DNA of 54,504 bases from Candidatus Fermentibacterota bacterium (GTDB lineage: Bacteria; Fermentibacterota; Fermentibacteria; Fermentibacterales; Fermentibacteraceae), in the NCBI GenBank assembly GCA_002748705.1, contig PDSZ01000030.1, forward strand, positions 1 through 54,504. The letters run 5' to 3'. The notes beneath the pieces were generated by a model. The model worked only from the letters and a program-made list of their open reading frames with translations, made no database searches and was not told the DNA's origin. The position numbers and the translations under genes are program-made. This document shows, one piece after another, positions 8,338-17,064 of the stretch; the stretch's first letter is position 1; each line of letters begins with the position of its first letter.

Positions 8338-9336
8338 CTACCTCGTTGTTACATGAACTTTGTCGAGGATGGTTGACAGCATCTCTTCGACGGTTACTTC
8401 TTCTGCTTCAGCTTCAAAGGATCTGATAATTCTGTGACGGAGAACATCAGGCGCAACTTCCTTGATAAGGTCTGGAGTAACAAACGCCTGGCCTGTAAGA
8501 AGAGCCCTTGACCTGGCAGTGGCCAGCAGAGCAAGAGTTCCTCTGGGGCTTGAACCTACTGAAATAAGATCCTCCAGGTCCCGAAGTTTGTGAAGCCTGG
8601 GGTTTCTGGTGGCATCAACCAGCCTTACTGCATAGGAGAGAACATCCTCTTCAACAAGAATGCTGCTTGAAAGCTTCTGAAGATCGGCAAGCTGATCGGT
8701 GGTCATCACCGTTGAAGCTTCAGGTTTCTCAGAACCTCCCATTCTCTTCAGAATCTCCAGCTCTTCCGCAGGGGTCGGGTAGGTTATGATGAGTTTCATC
8801 ATGAATCTGTCAACCTGGGCCTCTGGAAGAGGATAGGTTCCCTCCTGCTCTATCGGGTTCTGTGTGGCCATTACAAAGAAAGGCATGGGAAGCAGATGGG
8901 TGTTGCCGCCAAAGGTTACCTGCCTCTCCTGCATTGCCTCAAGCAGAGCGCTCTGAACTTTGGCAGGAGCCCTGTTAATCTCGTCTGCAAGTATCATCTG
9001 GGCAAAGATAGGCCCTTTCCGCTCAACAAAGGTGCCTTTCTGAGGCTGGTAAATCATTGTTCCGGTAATGTCTGCCGGAAGCAGATCCGGCGTGAACTGT
9101 ATTCTGCTGAATTCAGCGTTCAGGCAACGGGAAAGGGTGCTGGCGGCAAGTGTTTTTGCCAGCCCTGGAACTCCTTCTATCAGCACATGACCATCTGAAA
9201 GAAGAGCGGTAAGAAGCCCCAGTCTGAACTCTTCCTGCCCTGCAATCACCCTGGAGAACTGTGTTCTTACATTCTCCAGAAGTTTTGAAGCCTCTGCTAC
9301 TTCCCTTTCGAGTTTTTCAACAGTTTCTCTGGACAT
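8338..9336 (-). CDS. moxR: MoxR-family AAA+ ATPase
   Basis: 332 residues. Walker A is VLIEGVPGLAKTL (about 53-65), Walker B is ILADEINRAPAKVQ, with sensor 1 MATQNPIEQEGTYPLPEAQV and the typical MoxR tail ending in an arginine-rich helical lid. MoxR ATPases are chaperone-like and act on VWA-containing partners; here those would be the DUF58, BatA and BatB products. The ATG overlaps the stop of the phosphohexomutase gene by one base (TAATG), placing central metabolism and the bat module on one transcript. Confidence 0.95.
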   Translation of the reverse strand: MSRETVEKLEREVAEASKLLENVRTQFSRVIAGQEEFRLGLLTALLSDGHVLIEGVPGLAKTLAASTLSRCLNAEFSRIQFTPDLLPADITGTMIYQPQKGTFVERKGPIFAQMILADEINRAPAKVQSALLEAMQERQVTFGGNTHLLPMPFFVMATQNPIEQEGTYPLPEAQVDRFMMKLIITYPTPAEELEILKRMGGSEKPEASTVMTTDQLADLQKLSSSILVEEDVLSYAVRLVDATRNPRLHKLRDLEDLISVGSSPRGTLALLATARSRALLTGQAFVTPDLIKEVAPDVLRHRIIRSFEAEAEEVTVEEMLSTILDKVHVTTR

Positions 9337-10688
9337 TACAGTTCCTCCCGGGATTTATCAAGGATATTTCTTATAATATCTTCATACTCTCTGCAGAGCT
9401 TCTTTGAAGATGCCTCAAAACGCATTACCAGAACAGGCTGGGTGTTGGATGCCCTGAGAAGCCCCCAACCTTCATCAAACTCAACCCTTACGCCGTCTAT
9501 ATCTATTACCTTATGCCCGTCAGCAAGAAGAAGTTCCTTTACCTTTTCAACAAGCTGGAATTTTTTTTCGTCAGAGCATTCTTCCCTTATTTCAGGAGTA
9601 GCAAAAAGATCAGGAAGCTGATCAGTAAGGGAAGAGACAGGACCTTCTGCCATCTCAGCAATCTCAAGGAAGCGAAGAGCTGCGTAGAGGGCGTCATCAT
9701 AGCCATAGTATCTGTCTCTGAAGAATATGTGACCGCTCATTTCCCCTGCGAGAAGCGCATTCTCCCTGAGCATACCCTCCTTGATTATGGAATGGCCTGT
9801 AGGGAGCATTACCGGCCTTCCGCCAAGTTCTGCAATCCGTGAGAAAAATACACTTGAAGCCTTTACCTCGCTTATTATTGCAGCCCCTGGATTGTCCTTC
9901 AGAACTTTCTCGGCCAGAACGCAGAGTATTCTGTCGCCGAAAATAACCAACCCGTTTTCATCAACTATTCCAAGCCGGTCTGCATCACCGTCAAAGGCTA
10001 TGCCAATATGGCATTTTTCTCTTCTGACAGTTTCCTGCAGCTCTGCCAGATTGCTTATAACAGTTGGATCAGGGTGGTGGTTGGGAAAAGTGCCGTCAGC
10101 CTGGCAGTAGAGTGGAACAACCCTGTGTCCAAGCTCCTGAAGTATTCTTAAAGCACTTTCTCCCCCTGTGCCGTTTCCTGCATCTACTGCCACCTTAAGT
10201 GAAACAGGCGGTGAAAACTCGGATCTCAGACGATCCATGTATTCTTCCATGACACTTGTCTTAACAGTTTTTACAGGTGAATCAAGGGGTATTTCAGGAG
10301 CTTCTGCAACCGACAGCATTACAGCTTTGATACCCTCACCCCAAAGTGTGTGGAGACCTTTCATTATCTTGAACCCGTTATACTCTGCAGGGTTGTGGCT
10401 GCCTGTTATCATAACTGTGACTTCAGGCTTCAGAGTTGATGCTGCGAAGTAGGTCATAGGTGTTGTCTGAACACCGAGATCAACCACAGTGCATCCTGCG
10501 TATGAAGCACCGGCTGCAAGGGCATTCATCAGCCTTGTTCCGCTGGGCCTGCAGTCTCTTCCAACTGCAACAGTGCCACCGTCTGCCATTGTTCCCAGAA
10601 CAAAACCAAGGGCTGCTGTAGTTTTGTTATTCAGGTCTCTATCTGCTATTCCTCTGATATCGTACTTCCTGAAGATGGATGTGTTCAT
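9336..10688 (-). CDS. Phosphomannomutase / phosphoglucomutase
   Basis: An alpha-D-phosphohexomutase of 450 residues, interconverting hexose-1- and -6-phosphates in the cytoplasm to feed glycan precursors. Visible motifs: N-terminal IFRKYDIRGIAD, phosphoserine loop MITGSHNPAEYNGFK (Ser about 97), metal loop GIAFDGDADRLGI, sugar loop LAGEMSGHIFF and the C-terminal phosphate loop WGLLRASNTQPVLVMRFEA. It is closest in style to AlgC/ManB-type bifunctional enzymes. The frame is open for another 52 codons upstream, but ATG 10688 overlaps the previous stop (TGATG) and starts the conserved N-terminus, so I use it. Confidence 0.93.
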   Translation of the reverse strand: MNTSIFRKYDIRGIADRDLNNKTTAALGFVLGTMADGGTVAVGRDCRPSGTRLMNALAAGASYAGCTVVDLGVQTTPMTYFAASTLKPEVTVMITGSHNPAEYNGFKIMKGLHTLWGEGIKAVMLSVAEAPEIPLDSPVKTVKTSVMEEYMDRLRSEFSPPVSLKVAVDAGNGTGGESALRILQELGHRVVPLYCQADGTFPNHHPDPTVISNLAELQETVRREKCHIGIAFDGDADRLGIVDENGLVIFGDRILCVLAEKVLKDNPGAAIISEVKASSVFFSRIAELGGRPVMLPTGHSIIKEGMLRENALLAGEMSGHIFFRDRYYGYDDALYAALRFLEIAEMAEGPVSSLTDQLPDLFATPEIREECSDEKKFQLVEKVKELLLADGHKVIDIDGVRVEFDEGWGLLRASNTQPVLVMRFEASSKKLCREYEDIIRNILDKSREEL

Positions 10689-11461
10689 CAGTTTTCTCCA
10701 CTCCGGGGAAGGATAAGTCTTATTTCTTCCTTCTCCAGGTCTTCGCTGAGCCACCCTCCATGAGAGGAGGCAATAAGCCTTGTAAGACCGGTTCCAAGGC
10801 GAGTCTCTTCTATTCTTGATTCTGCTTCCCCGTTGCCGGTCCATCTGATTTCAAGTTCTGTGTTTTGTTCAAGTTTTAACTCAATGAAAAGAACTGTTCC
10901 TCTTGCAGCCCTTTTAAGTGATTCTTCCAGAAGGGATGTTACAGCTTCAGTGAGCTGTGAAGCAACCCCTTGAACCTCTGCTGTACCTGCAATACTAACT
11001 GAAAGGGAAACCATCTTTTCAGATGCATTGTCGGTGATATCCATTGCTACCTCTGCAACTATATCATCCAGGCATACTTTTTCTGTTTTCTGAATCCCCT
11101 TTTCCTCTGTGTTTTCCTGGGAAATCTGTTCAAATACTGTAAGTATCCGAACCAGAGTATGTACCTTTTCTGAAAGGCGTTTCAGGTCTTCAAGAACCTG
11201 ATCAGGCAGAGAAGGGTTTTCCCGCTGAAGATTATCTGAAGCTGATTCAATTGCGTTCAGCGGTTCTGATAGTACATCACCTATCCTTCTAAGGACCCGC
11301 GACTTCAGCTTTTCCATCGACCCCAGTTCCCTTCTGGCATCTGCCAGAAGGGTTTCGAGCCTTTCAGTTCTGTTTCTGTACTTTTCCAGCCTGTATTGAA
11401 TAATACCGATAAAGACCGCCAGCAGAGTAAATATTCCTGCCGCAAGCTGAAGAGGGATCAT
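10688..11461 (-). CDS. Degenerate sensor histidine kinase-like membrane protein
   Basis: 257 residues: one N-terminal membrane helix (about 5-22), a coiled coil (residues 24-60), a HisKA-like helix pair and an HATPase-like region ending TGLTRLIASSHGGWLSED. In kinases the phospho-acceptor helix reads SHELRTPLNAI; here it reads GDVLSEPLNAI, so Asp 62 sits where His is expected. The N-box is not recognisable and the usual DxGxG is missing. It is probably a non-catalytic scaffold or sensor. It is the first gene of the phosphohexomutase-moxR-bat series and may set its expression or activity; that link is inference. Confidence 0.65.
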   Translation of the reverse strand: MIPLQLAAGIFTLLAVFIGIIQYRLEKYRNRTERLETLLADARRELGSMEKLKSRVLRRIGDVLSEPLNAIESASDNLQRENPSLPDQVLEDLKRLSEKVHTLVRILTVFEQISQENTEEKGIQKTEKVCLDDIVAEVAMDITDNASEKMVSLSVSIAGTAEVQGVASQLTEAVTSLLEESLKRAARGTVLFIELKLEQNTELEIRWTGNGEAESRIEETRLGTGLTRLIASSHGGWLSEDLEKEEIRLILPRSGEN

Positions 11462-11694
11462 TCAAGCTCTCCCTGGACTGTTCACTACTACAAGTGTCAT
11501 ACCTGCCATTTTCAATGTTGTTCAAAATGCTTCAAAGCTGAAGGCTGCCGGTCAATATTTGAGGCAAGAACATTAGCCTGATTATTGTCGGTTTCTCATT
11601 GCATATAAGTATTGTGTGCCCCTGGCGAAAACCTGCTGAAGTCACAGGAGACAGACGGGCAACTGATCTGCCCAAACCACAGAGAAGAAGTCAT

Positions 11695-13716
11695 CTACTC
11701 TAACTGAAGCGCTCTGGACATAACCGGATCGAGATCTTGAGCCAGCTGCAATTCAACTTCAGCGTGGCCAGTTCTTCCTGTAAAATCGTAGACTCTTGCA
11801 AGGTTGACATGAAATCCCACCATAGAGTTACTGTCCTCCTGGGTAATGGCTATAACAAGACCTTTGCGGAAGTGATCTTCAGCTTCATCGAACCTTCTCA
11901 TATCCAGTGTGCACCTGCCCAGCATCTCCCTTGCTCTGACCCTGTATTCCGGATTTACAAGAACTTTCTCGAATTCCTGAATAGCTTCTCTGAAAAGACC
12001 CATCTCTCTGTATGCTATGCCCAGGTCAAAATGGGTGGCATAGTCTTCAGTGGAGATACTGGCTTCAACACCGGTCTTGAACTCCATGATGATATCTGCG
12101 AGAACACTCTTGGAAGTGTCTGTTTTTACCCTGTCAATATCGTCCAGTATGTCTGCAACACCAGTTACACCGGTATCTCTGTGTTCACGGGGTAGAATAC
12201 CATTCATCAGATCAGTGGCATCGGTGTAATCAGGATAAACATCCACTGCAGCTTCAAGTGAAGCTATTGCCTCGTACTGGCTGTCATTGAGCAGATATGC
12301 CACAGCAAGCCTGTAGAAGGCTCTTGCCTGCCCTTCCTTATCTATGGCATGCCTGATTCTGACAATCTCCTTGGCTGCTGAAAGAGATTCAGGGCATATG
12401 TCCAGAACACCTTCCAGCAGTTCGAAAACCATATAGTCCCGTTCTTCGCTTCTGTATATCTCAGCAGCTCTCAGGTATGCCCCTACAGCGCCGTAGAAGT
12501 CTCCCACATCAAGAAGAAGGTTTGCCATTTCAATATAACCCAGAGCATCACCTGGATTTCTTTCAAGACAGTCGCGCATATCGGCAACCTGTTTGGAAAG
12601 AGCTTCTCTAACCTGCCTTACAGATACCAGATTCATTGAAACCAGAACATCGCCCAGGCGAGATTCAGACATTTCTAAATTCTGTTTATCAAGAGCCTTA
12701 AGAACATCTCCAGCTTTCAGAAGACCGCTTGCAACAAAGTACTCGCCGATACGCTTCGGGCCGCTTTCCTCAATCTCGATTCCGCTCCAGGTCTCATCTG
12801 CTTCCTGGCCTATGTCCTTCAGGATGTCTTCACTGTATTCAGAGCTTCCCTTCATTATGTCGCCGGCATCAAATTCAAGATTATTAAGAACAGTCTCAGT
12901 ATTGGCATGCGGATCAGCCTTAGCGGAGACGGATGATTTCTCCTTACGGCTCTTCTTTTTCCATAGGGTAAGTTTTTTCCTCTCTGCTTCAGGTTTCTTC
13001 TTCTGAACAGGTTCAGATTCCTGCTGCTTTTGAGGCTTGATTCCTGATTTGGGTTCAGGCTTGGTGTCTATCTCAGGTTCAGGCTTAATTATTACCTTGG
13101 GTTCAGGTTTAGGCGGAGGTGCAGGATGAAGCTTGTTTCTGAGCTTTTTCAGCATCTTTACCATTGTATCATGCTCAGGATGATTCCGCTCAAGGGAAAT
13201 GGAAACAGCATAATCCAGAAATGCTTCGTTCTTCTGTCTGTAGGCCACCTTGGAAAGATTGGTAACCCATTTGGCAGAATCCTGGTCAAGACTTGTTAAA
13301 GCCTTCAGAGCTCTTGCTACCTCTGGAAGATCCAGAGATGGTTTTCCCTTCAGATAACTGACATACTCTTTTTCCGCCTGATCAGGCTTGTTCTGTTCCA
13401 TGAAGCAGTCGCCCATGACAAGGTGCGCTTCACCATCATCGGGAAATGAGCGAAGTACTTTTCTGCACACTGAAGTGGATACCATGTGCAAACCCTCTTC
13501 ACAGTAAAGCCTGGCAGAGGTTATGAAATGATTCCTGGCATCTTTCTCCTTCTTCAGCTTAAGAAGAATATCGCCTATTTTATTGTGAACTGAAGCGTCT
13601 TTGGGATCCTGTTCTATTACCAGATTGAAGATTTTAAGGGCACTGTCATGCTTACCCTTCTGTACAAGATCGTGGGCTTTTTTCTTCAGTGAATTAACAC
13701 TTTCAGTCATTCCCAA
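11695..13716 (-). CDS. Large TPR protein with a central MshEN-like domain
   Basis: 673 residues in three parts. Residues 1-190 are TPR repeats (KGKHDSALKIFNLVIEQDP and KDASVHNKIGDILLKLKKEK). A charged, proline/lysine-rich linker (about 195-300, with PEPKVIIKPEPEID) follows. Around 320-375 is RIGEYFVASGLLKAGDVLKA...RLGDVLVSMNLVSVRQVREA, which resembles the N-terminal domain of type II secretion/pilus ATPases (MshEN). The rest is more TPRs to the C-terminus. No signal peptide, so cytoplasmic. Probably a scaffold; MshEN domains in some proteins bind cyclic-di-GMP, which cannot be judged here. The stretch 11462-11694 downstream holds no gene I can support. Confidence 0.8.
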   Translation of the reverse strand: MGMTESVNSLKKKAHDLVQKGKHDSALKIFNLVIEQDPKDASVHNKIGDILLKLKKEKDARNHFITSARLYCEEGLHMVSTSVCRKVLRSFPDDGEAHLVMGDCFMEQNKPDQAEKEYVSYLKGKPSLDLPEVARALKALTSLDQDSAKWVTNLSKVAYRQKNEAFLDYAVSISLERNHPEHDTMVKMLKKLRNKLHPAPPPKPEPKVIIKPEPEIDTKPEPKSGIKPQKQQESEPVQKKKPEAERKKLTLWKKKSRKEKSSVSAKADPHANTETVLNNLEFDAGDIMKGSSEYSEDILKDIGQEADETWSGIEIEESGPKRIGEYFVASGLLKAGDVLKALDKQNLEMSESRLGDVLVSMNLVSVRQVREALSKQVADMRDCLERNPGDALGYIEMANLLLDVGDFYGAVGAYLRAAEIYRSEERDYMVFELLEGVLDICPESLSAAKEIVRIRHAIDKEGQARAFYRLAVAYLLNDSQYEAIASLEAAVDVYPDYTDATDLMNGILPREHRDTGVTGVADILDDIDRVKTDTSKSVLADIIMEFKTGVEASISTEDYATHFDLGIAYREMGLFREAIQEFEKVLVNPEYRVRAREMLGRCTLDMRRFDEAEDHFRKGLVIAITQEDSNSMVGFHVNLARVYDFTGRTGHAEVELQLAQDLDPVMSRALQLE

Positions 13717-13730
13717 AAGTCCTCCGTCTT

Positions 13731-14978
13731 TTAATCTGCAGACCGTCTAAATACATGTTTCCCTGCACAGTACACAGCATCTATGGCCGGCACTCCCAGA
13801 TTATAAGGAATTGCTCTGTAATCTTCGCAATCCCATATAACAATATCAGCATCACAGCCCGGCGCAAGCCCCCCCTTGATTCCTGAGAGCCCCAGAGCTG
13901 CCGCACCACCTGCAGTGGCTGCTGCAAGCGCTTCCTCCACAGTAAATCCGCACTGGCATACAGCAAGACTGACAATAAGCGGCATAGAGTCACAGAAACA
14001 GCTTCCAGGGTTGAAATCTGTTGCAATGGCTACAGTTGCGCCGGCATCAAGCAGTTTTCTTCCTGGAGGAAAAGGTTTGTTGAGAAAAAGAGCAGTTCCA
14101 GGAAGCAGTGTAGCAACTGTATTGCTTTCTGCAATCAGCTCAATATTGGCATCTGAAATGGAAAGAAGATGGTCGGCACTGGCTGCACCAGTTTCCACTG
14201 CCACTCTGGTTCCGTCGGTATCATGGAACTCGTCTGCATGTATTCTCAGCTTGAACCCCTGCTCTGCTGACTTTTCCAGATATTTGCGGGACTGTTCCGG
14301 CGTAAACACTCCCTTTTCGCAGAAAATGTCAACCCATTTTGCAATCCCCTGCTCCATAACTGCAGGATTCACAGTTTCAATCAGGTAATCAATGTAATCG
14401 TCAGCTCTGCCCTGAAACTCTTCCGGAACTTCATGAGCACCCATGAAGGTATGCTCAACAGTTACAGGAGAATCTGCTGCAGCCTGGGCACCAAGCCTGA
14501 GGCAGCGGAGTTCAGATTCCATATCAAGGCCGTAACCGCTCTTTGTCTCAACTGTGGTGGTTCCGCAGGAAAGCATTCTCGCCAGATGCCGCTCCATGTT
14601 CTTTCTGATTGTCTCATCAGAGGCAAGTCTGGTGCGTCTTACACTGTTCAGTATTCCTCCGCCTGCGGCGGCTATAGCCTCATAATCAGCTCCTGCTGCA
14701 CGCATGGCGAACTCTTCCTCGCGGGTTTTGCCAAAGAGCGGATGGGTGTGGGAATCAACAAAACCAGGGGTAACCACCGAACCTTCCGCGTCCTCTGTCA
14801 CAGTTGTTTCGGAAGTATCACAGCTTTGGGAAATAAGAGCTTCAGGCCCTGCCCATAGAACTTTCCCGTTACTTACAGCAAGAGCCGCATTCTCAATAAG
14901 ACCTATGGAGGAAGGGGAACCTCCCATCGTGAGAAGATGGCGGATCCCCCTTATTATCAGGTCTGCAGTTGGCTTCAC
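13731..14978 (-). CDS. hutI: Imidazolonepropionase
   Basis: 415 residues, an amidohydrolase opening the ring of imidazolone-5-propionate to N-formimino-glutamate in histidine degradation. Seen: metal site VTPGFVDSHTHPLFGKTREE, the HutI-specific AAGGGILNSVRRTR, KWVDIFCEKGVF, the second metal His/Glu in LRIHADEFHDTDGT, HLLSIS, and NPGSCFCDSMPLIV near the C-terminus. The length is typical. No other hut gene is in the window. It lies between the L27 gene (8-base gap) and the TPR gene (14-base gap), so all three may share a transcript. The role in histidine use is from family knowledge. Confidence 0.95.
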   Translation of the reverse strand: MKPTADLIIRGIRHLLTMGGSPSSIGLIENAALAVSNGKVLWAGPEALISQSCDTSETTVTEDAEGSVVTPGFVDSHTHPLFGKTREEEFAMRAAGADYEAIAAAGGGILNSVRRTRLASDETIRKNMERHLARMLSCGTTTVETKSGYGLDMESELRCLRLGAQAAADSPVTVEHTFMGAHEVPEEFQGRADDYIDYLIETVNPAVMEQGIAKWVDIFCEKGVFTPEQSRKYLEKSAEQGFKLRIHADEFHDTDGTRVAVETGAASADHLLSISDANIELIAESNTVATLLPGTALFLNKPFPPGRKLLDAGATVAIATDFNPGSCFCDSMPLIVSLAVCQCGFTVEEALAAATAGGAAALGLSGIKGGLAPGCDADIVIWDCEDYRAIPYNLGVPAIDAVYCAGKHVFRRSAD

Positions 14979-14986
14979 TGCAGAAA

Positions 14987-15241
14987 CTAAGCTTCAGGAA
15001 TGACGGAAGCTACCTTCCTGGCTCCCATTCGGTGGAACTTGACTCTGCCCTCTACCTTGGCGAAGAGGGTATCATCAGAGCCCTTGCCCACATTGAGACC
15101 AGGGTGGATTCTTGTGCCTCTCTGCCTGATGATAATGGTTCCTCCGCTTACCATCTGGCCTGCAGGAGCTTTTACGCCAAGCCTTTTTCCGGCGCTGTCT
15201 CTTCCATTCCTGGAACTGGATGACGATTTTTTATGTGCCAT
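14987..15241 (-). CDS. rpmA: 50S ribosomal protein L27
   Basis: 84 residues, the standard length for L27. The N-terminus reads [20 protein letters not shown], where most bacteria have MAHKKAGGSTRNGRDS, followed by [20 protein letters not shown] and [20 protein letters not shown]27 reaches into the peptidyl-transferase centre with its N-terminal tail. Its usual partner rplU (L21) is not upstream; the neighbour there is a secreted peptidase, and hutI follows directly. The N-terminal Met-Ala start shows no cleavable Firmicutes-type extension. Confidence 0.97.
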   Translation of the reverse strand: MAHKKSSSSSRNGRDSAGKRLGVKAPAGQMVSGGTIIIRQRGTRIHPGLNVGKGSDDTLFAKVEGRVKFHRMGARKVASVIPEA

Positions 15242-15259
15242 TTCTACGCCTTTCCCTTC

Positions 15260-16852
15260 TCAGTTCGCAACCACCATTCGTGATGATGCGCTAAACCTGC
15301 CGGAAGTGAACACTACATTATACACCCCTGCAGGAAGCATTCCACCGGCATTAAGAGAGTAAGAACCTGTTCCGGCAGAAACTGCTTTTCTGTATACTGC
15401 TCTGCCTGAAATATCATAAATTTCAAGTGTTCCTTCAACCCCTGTATCAGGAAGTGTTACGAGACAGCTTCCGGCAACAGGATTGGGAGAAACACTTACC
15501 TTCAGAAAAATATCCTGGTAACACTCCTCCCCTATGCCTGTTGTAAACACGAAGTTCACAGGAACCATCTCCTCAGAGCCTACAGTGATGTTGTTCTGAC
15601 TTAACGAACCATGTCCGGCAACTGTTGCAACAACATTGTAGGTTCCTGGAAGCAGAGCCTTTGAGTAACCGCCGTCAATAACATCGCTGTGGCAGAAACG
15701 CAGCGGGCTTGAATCAGAGTCGGTGACCTGCTCAACCTCAATTAGAGCATCCAGAGGGTTTCCAGAGCCATCAAGGACGGTACCGTAAATACCGTAAGTG
15801 CTGGTGGTACAGAATTCAAGGATTGGCATATAGTTGGCGTTGGCAACACCAGGCCAGTCCTCGGGAGATTTGATATCGGAAACCTCAATTGTGTAATCCA
15901 CAGTACCGCACTCACCATAGGACCAGTCATTCACATCCCCTTCTGTGGGGTACCATGAAGCACCAGGCACCCATATGTCCCATGAGCCGTAGTATGCTGT
16001 TATGGAAGGATGCTGAGCATAAGCAGTTGCCTGAGCATTAATCAGATCGATGTCCTGTATTACAGCTGAGGCACTGTAGTTCCACACGGAGTTTACGCAC
16101 TCTGAACCGCTGTGGAATGAGAGGCCGGTTGCGTAGGGATTGATGTAGTTGTTCTGATCCGGCCAGTTCTGCATTGTGAGATTCCGCAGGGCAACACTCT
16201 CTGAACCCTGCCAGTAGGATGAGGGGTTCATGTAGCTGAAGTCCCTGTTAAGATCAACGCCGTTTGCGTTGGTTCGGCTGTGTGCAGCATATCCGTCAGG
16301 ATTGATTACAGTGATGATGCTAAGCTCTGCATTGTCCACCACATAGTTGCACATGTCACTTGTTCCGTAGTTGTCTGTAAGAACTTCCAGAAAGTTCAGA
16401 ACACTCATGGTAGAGCTTTTCTCATCTCCATGTATACCGCCGTGAATGCGTATTTCAGGCTCTGCCTCATCCTGGTTTACATTGTCACTTACTGTGACCA
16501 CATAAAGGGTTCTTCCCTGTTCTGATGTGCCGTAAGGCTCAATTTTTGCTATTCCGGGGTGAGCTGAAACTACATCATTCATTGCAGTAACAATTTCAGC
16601 ATAGGAAGGGTAAGGAACATCGGTTCCTACTGCATCGCTTTCAAAAACCCTGTAGCCCATGTTTCTAAGTTGTGTATTCTGAACCTCGTCTGTGTAAAGA
16701 CGGGCTTTCGAACCGAAAACTGCGTCAATGATAAATCCGTTGCTGGAGAAAAACTCAAGATCATTCCTTGTGACATTCGGAACTGTTACATAGCCGCTCT
16801 CTGAAACAGCAGCAGCAGTTAACAGCAGAAGAAGAAAGATTACAGGTTTCAT
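15260..16852 (-). CDS. Secreted M14 zinc carboxypeptidase with C-terminal sorting domain
   Basis: 530 residues: signal peptide (IFLLLLLTAAAVSESG), a propeptide-like stretch, an M14 catalytic domain, a carboxypeptidase-regulatory-like beta domain (about 355-440), and a type IX-like sorting domain (VSPNPVAGSCLVTLPDTG, LEIYDISGRAVYRKAV, LPAGVYNVVF). Zinc ligands are visible as HGGIHGDE (His and Glu) and LSFHSGSE (His); the catalytic Glu is in DYTIEVS, and substrate-binding Asn/Arg are in GVDLNRDF. It should be an active exported peptidase attached to or released from the cell surface. Ribosome binding site AAAGGA precedes ATG 16852. The cargo domain fits the PorV-like gene at 38186. Confidence 0.93.
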   Translation of the reverse strand: MKPVIFLLLLLTAAAVSESGYVTVPNVTRNDLEFFSSNGFIIDAVFGSKARLYTDEVQNTQLRNMGYRVFESDAVGTDVPYPSYAEIVTAMNDVVSAHPGIAKIEPYGTSEQGRTLYVVTVSDNVNQDEAEPEIRIHGGIHGDEKSSTMSVLNFLEVLTDNYGTSDMCNYVVDNAELSIITVINPDGYAAHSRTNANGVDLNRDFSYMNPSSYWQGSESVALRNLTMQNWPDQNNYINPYATGLSFHSGSECVNSVWNYSASAVIQDIDLINAQATAYAQHPSITAYYGSWDIWVPGASWYPTEGDVNDWSYGECGTVDYTIEVSDIKSPEDWPGVANANYMPILEFCTTSTYGIYGTVLDGSGNPLDALIEVEQVTDSDSSPLRFCHSDVIDGGYSKALLPGTYNVVATVAGHGSLSQNNITVGSEEMVPVNFVFTTGIGEECYQDIFLKVSVSPNPVAGSCLVTLPDTGVEGTLEIYDISGRAVYRKAVSAGTGSYSLNAGGMLPAGVYNVVFTSGRFSASSRMVVAN

Positions 16853-16986
16853 ACAGATTCCTTTCAGAAGTTGAACCTATCAGCATAATAACCAGTATTG
16901 GACAAACATCATCCGGCAGACCTGAAAGGTCAACCTTGCGTAATACGGTAACAATTGTTTAGAATCGGTGCTGATGTGAGTACGGT

Positions 16987-17063
16987 CGGGGCGTGGCGCA
17001 GTCCGGTAGCGCACCTGCTTTGGGAGCAGGGAGTCGCTGGTTCAAATCCAGTCGCCCCGACCA
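16987..17063 (+). tRNA. tRNA-Pro (anticodon UGG)
   Basis: Cloverleaf read by eye: acceptor CGGGGCG (16987-16993) pairs with CGCCCCG (17053-17059); D arm with GCGC stems; anticodon stem CCTGC/GCAGG around loop TTTGGGA, anticodon TGG at 17021-17023; T arm CTGG-TTCAAAT-CCAG. Discriminator A at 17060 is followed by an encoded CCA (17061-17063). The next gene on the opposite strand ends at 17065, one base past the CCA, so the two are convergent and nearly touching. Confidence 0.97.
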
Positions 17064-17064
17064 T

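Noticed and set aside
9336..10844. Extended start of the phosphohexomutase at 10844
   Set aside because: The 52 extra residues overlap the pseudo-kinase gene and precede the conserved N-terminus; ATG 10688 has a TGATG junction.
16987..17063. tRNA-Pro as an integration site
   Set aside because: No repeat of the tRNA 3' end and no integrase gene were found in the window; flanking genes are ordinary.
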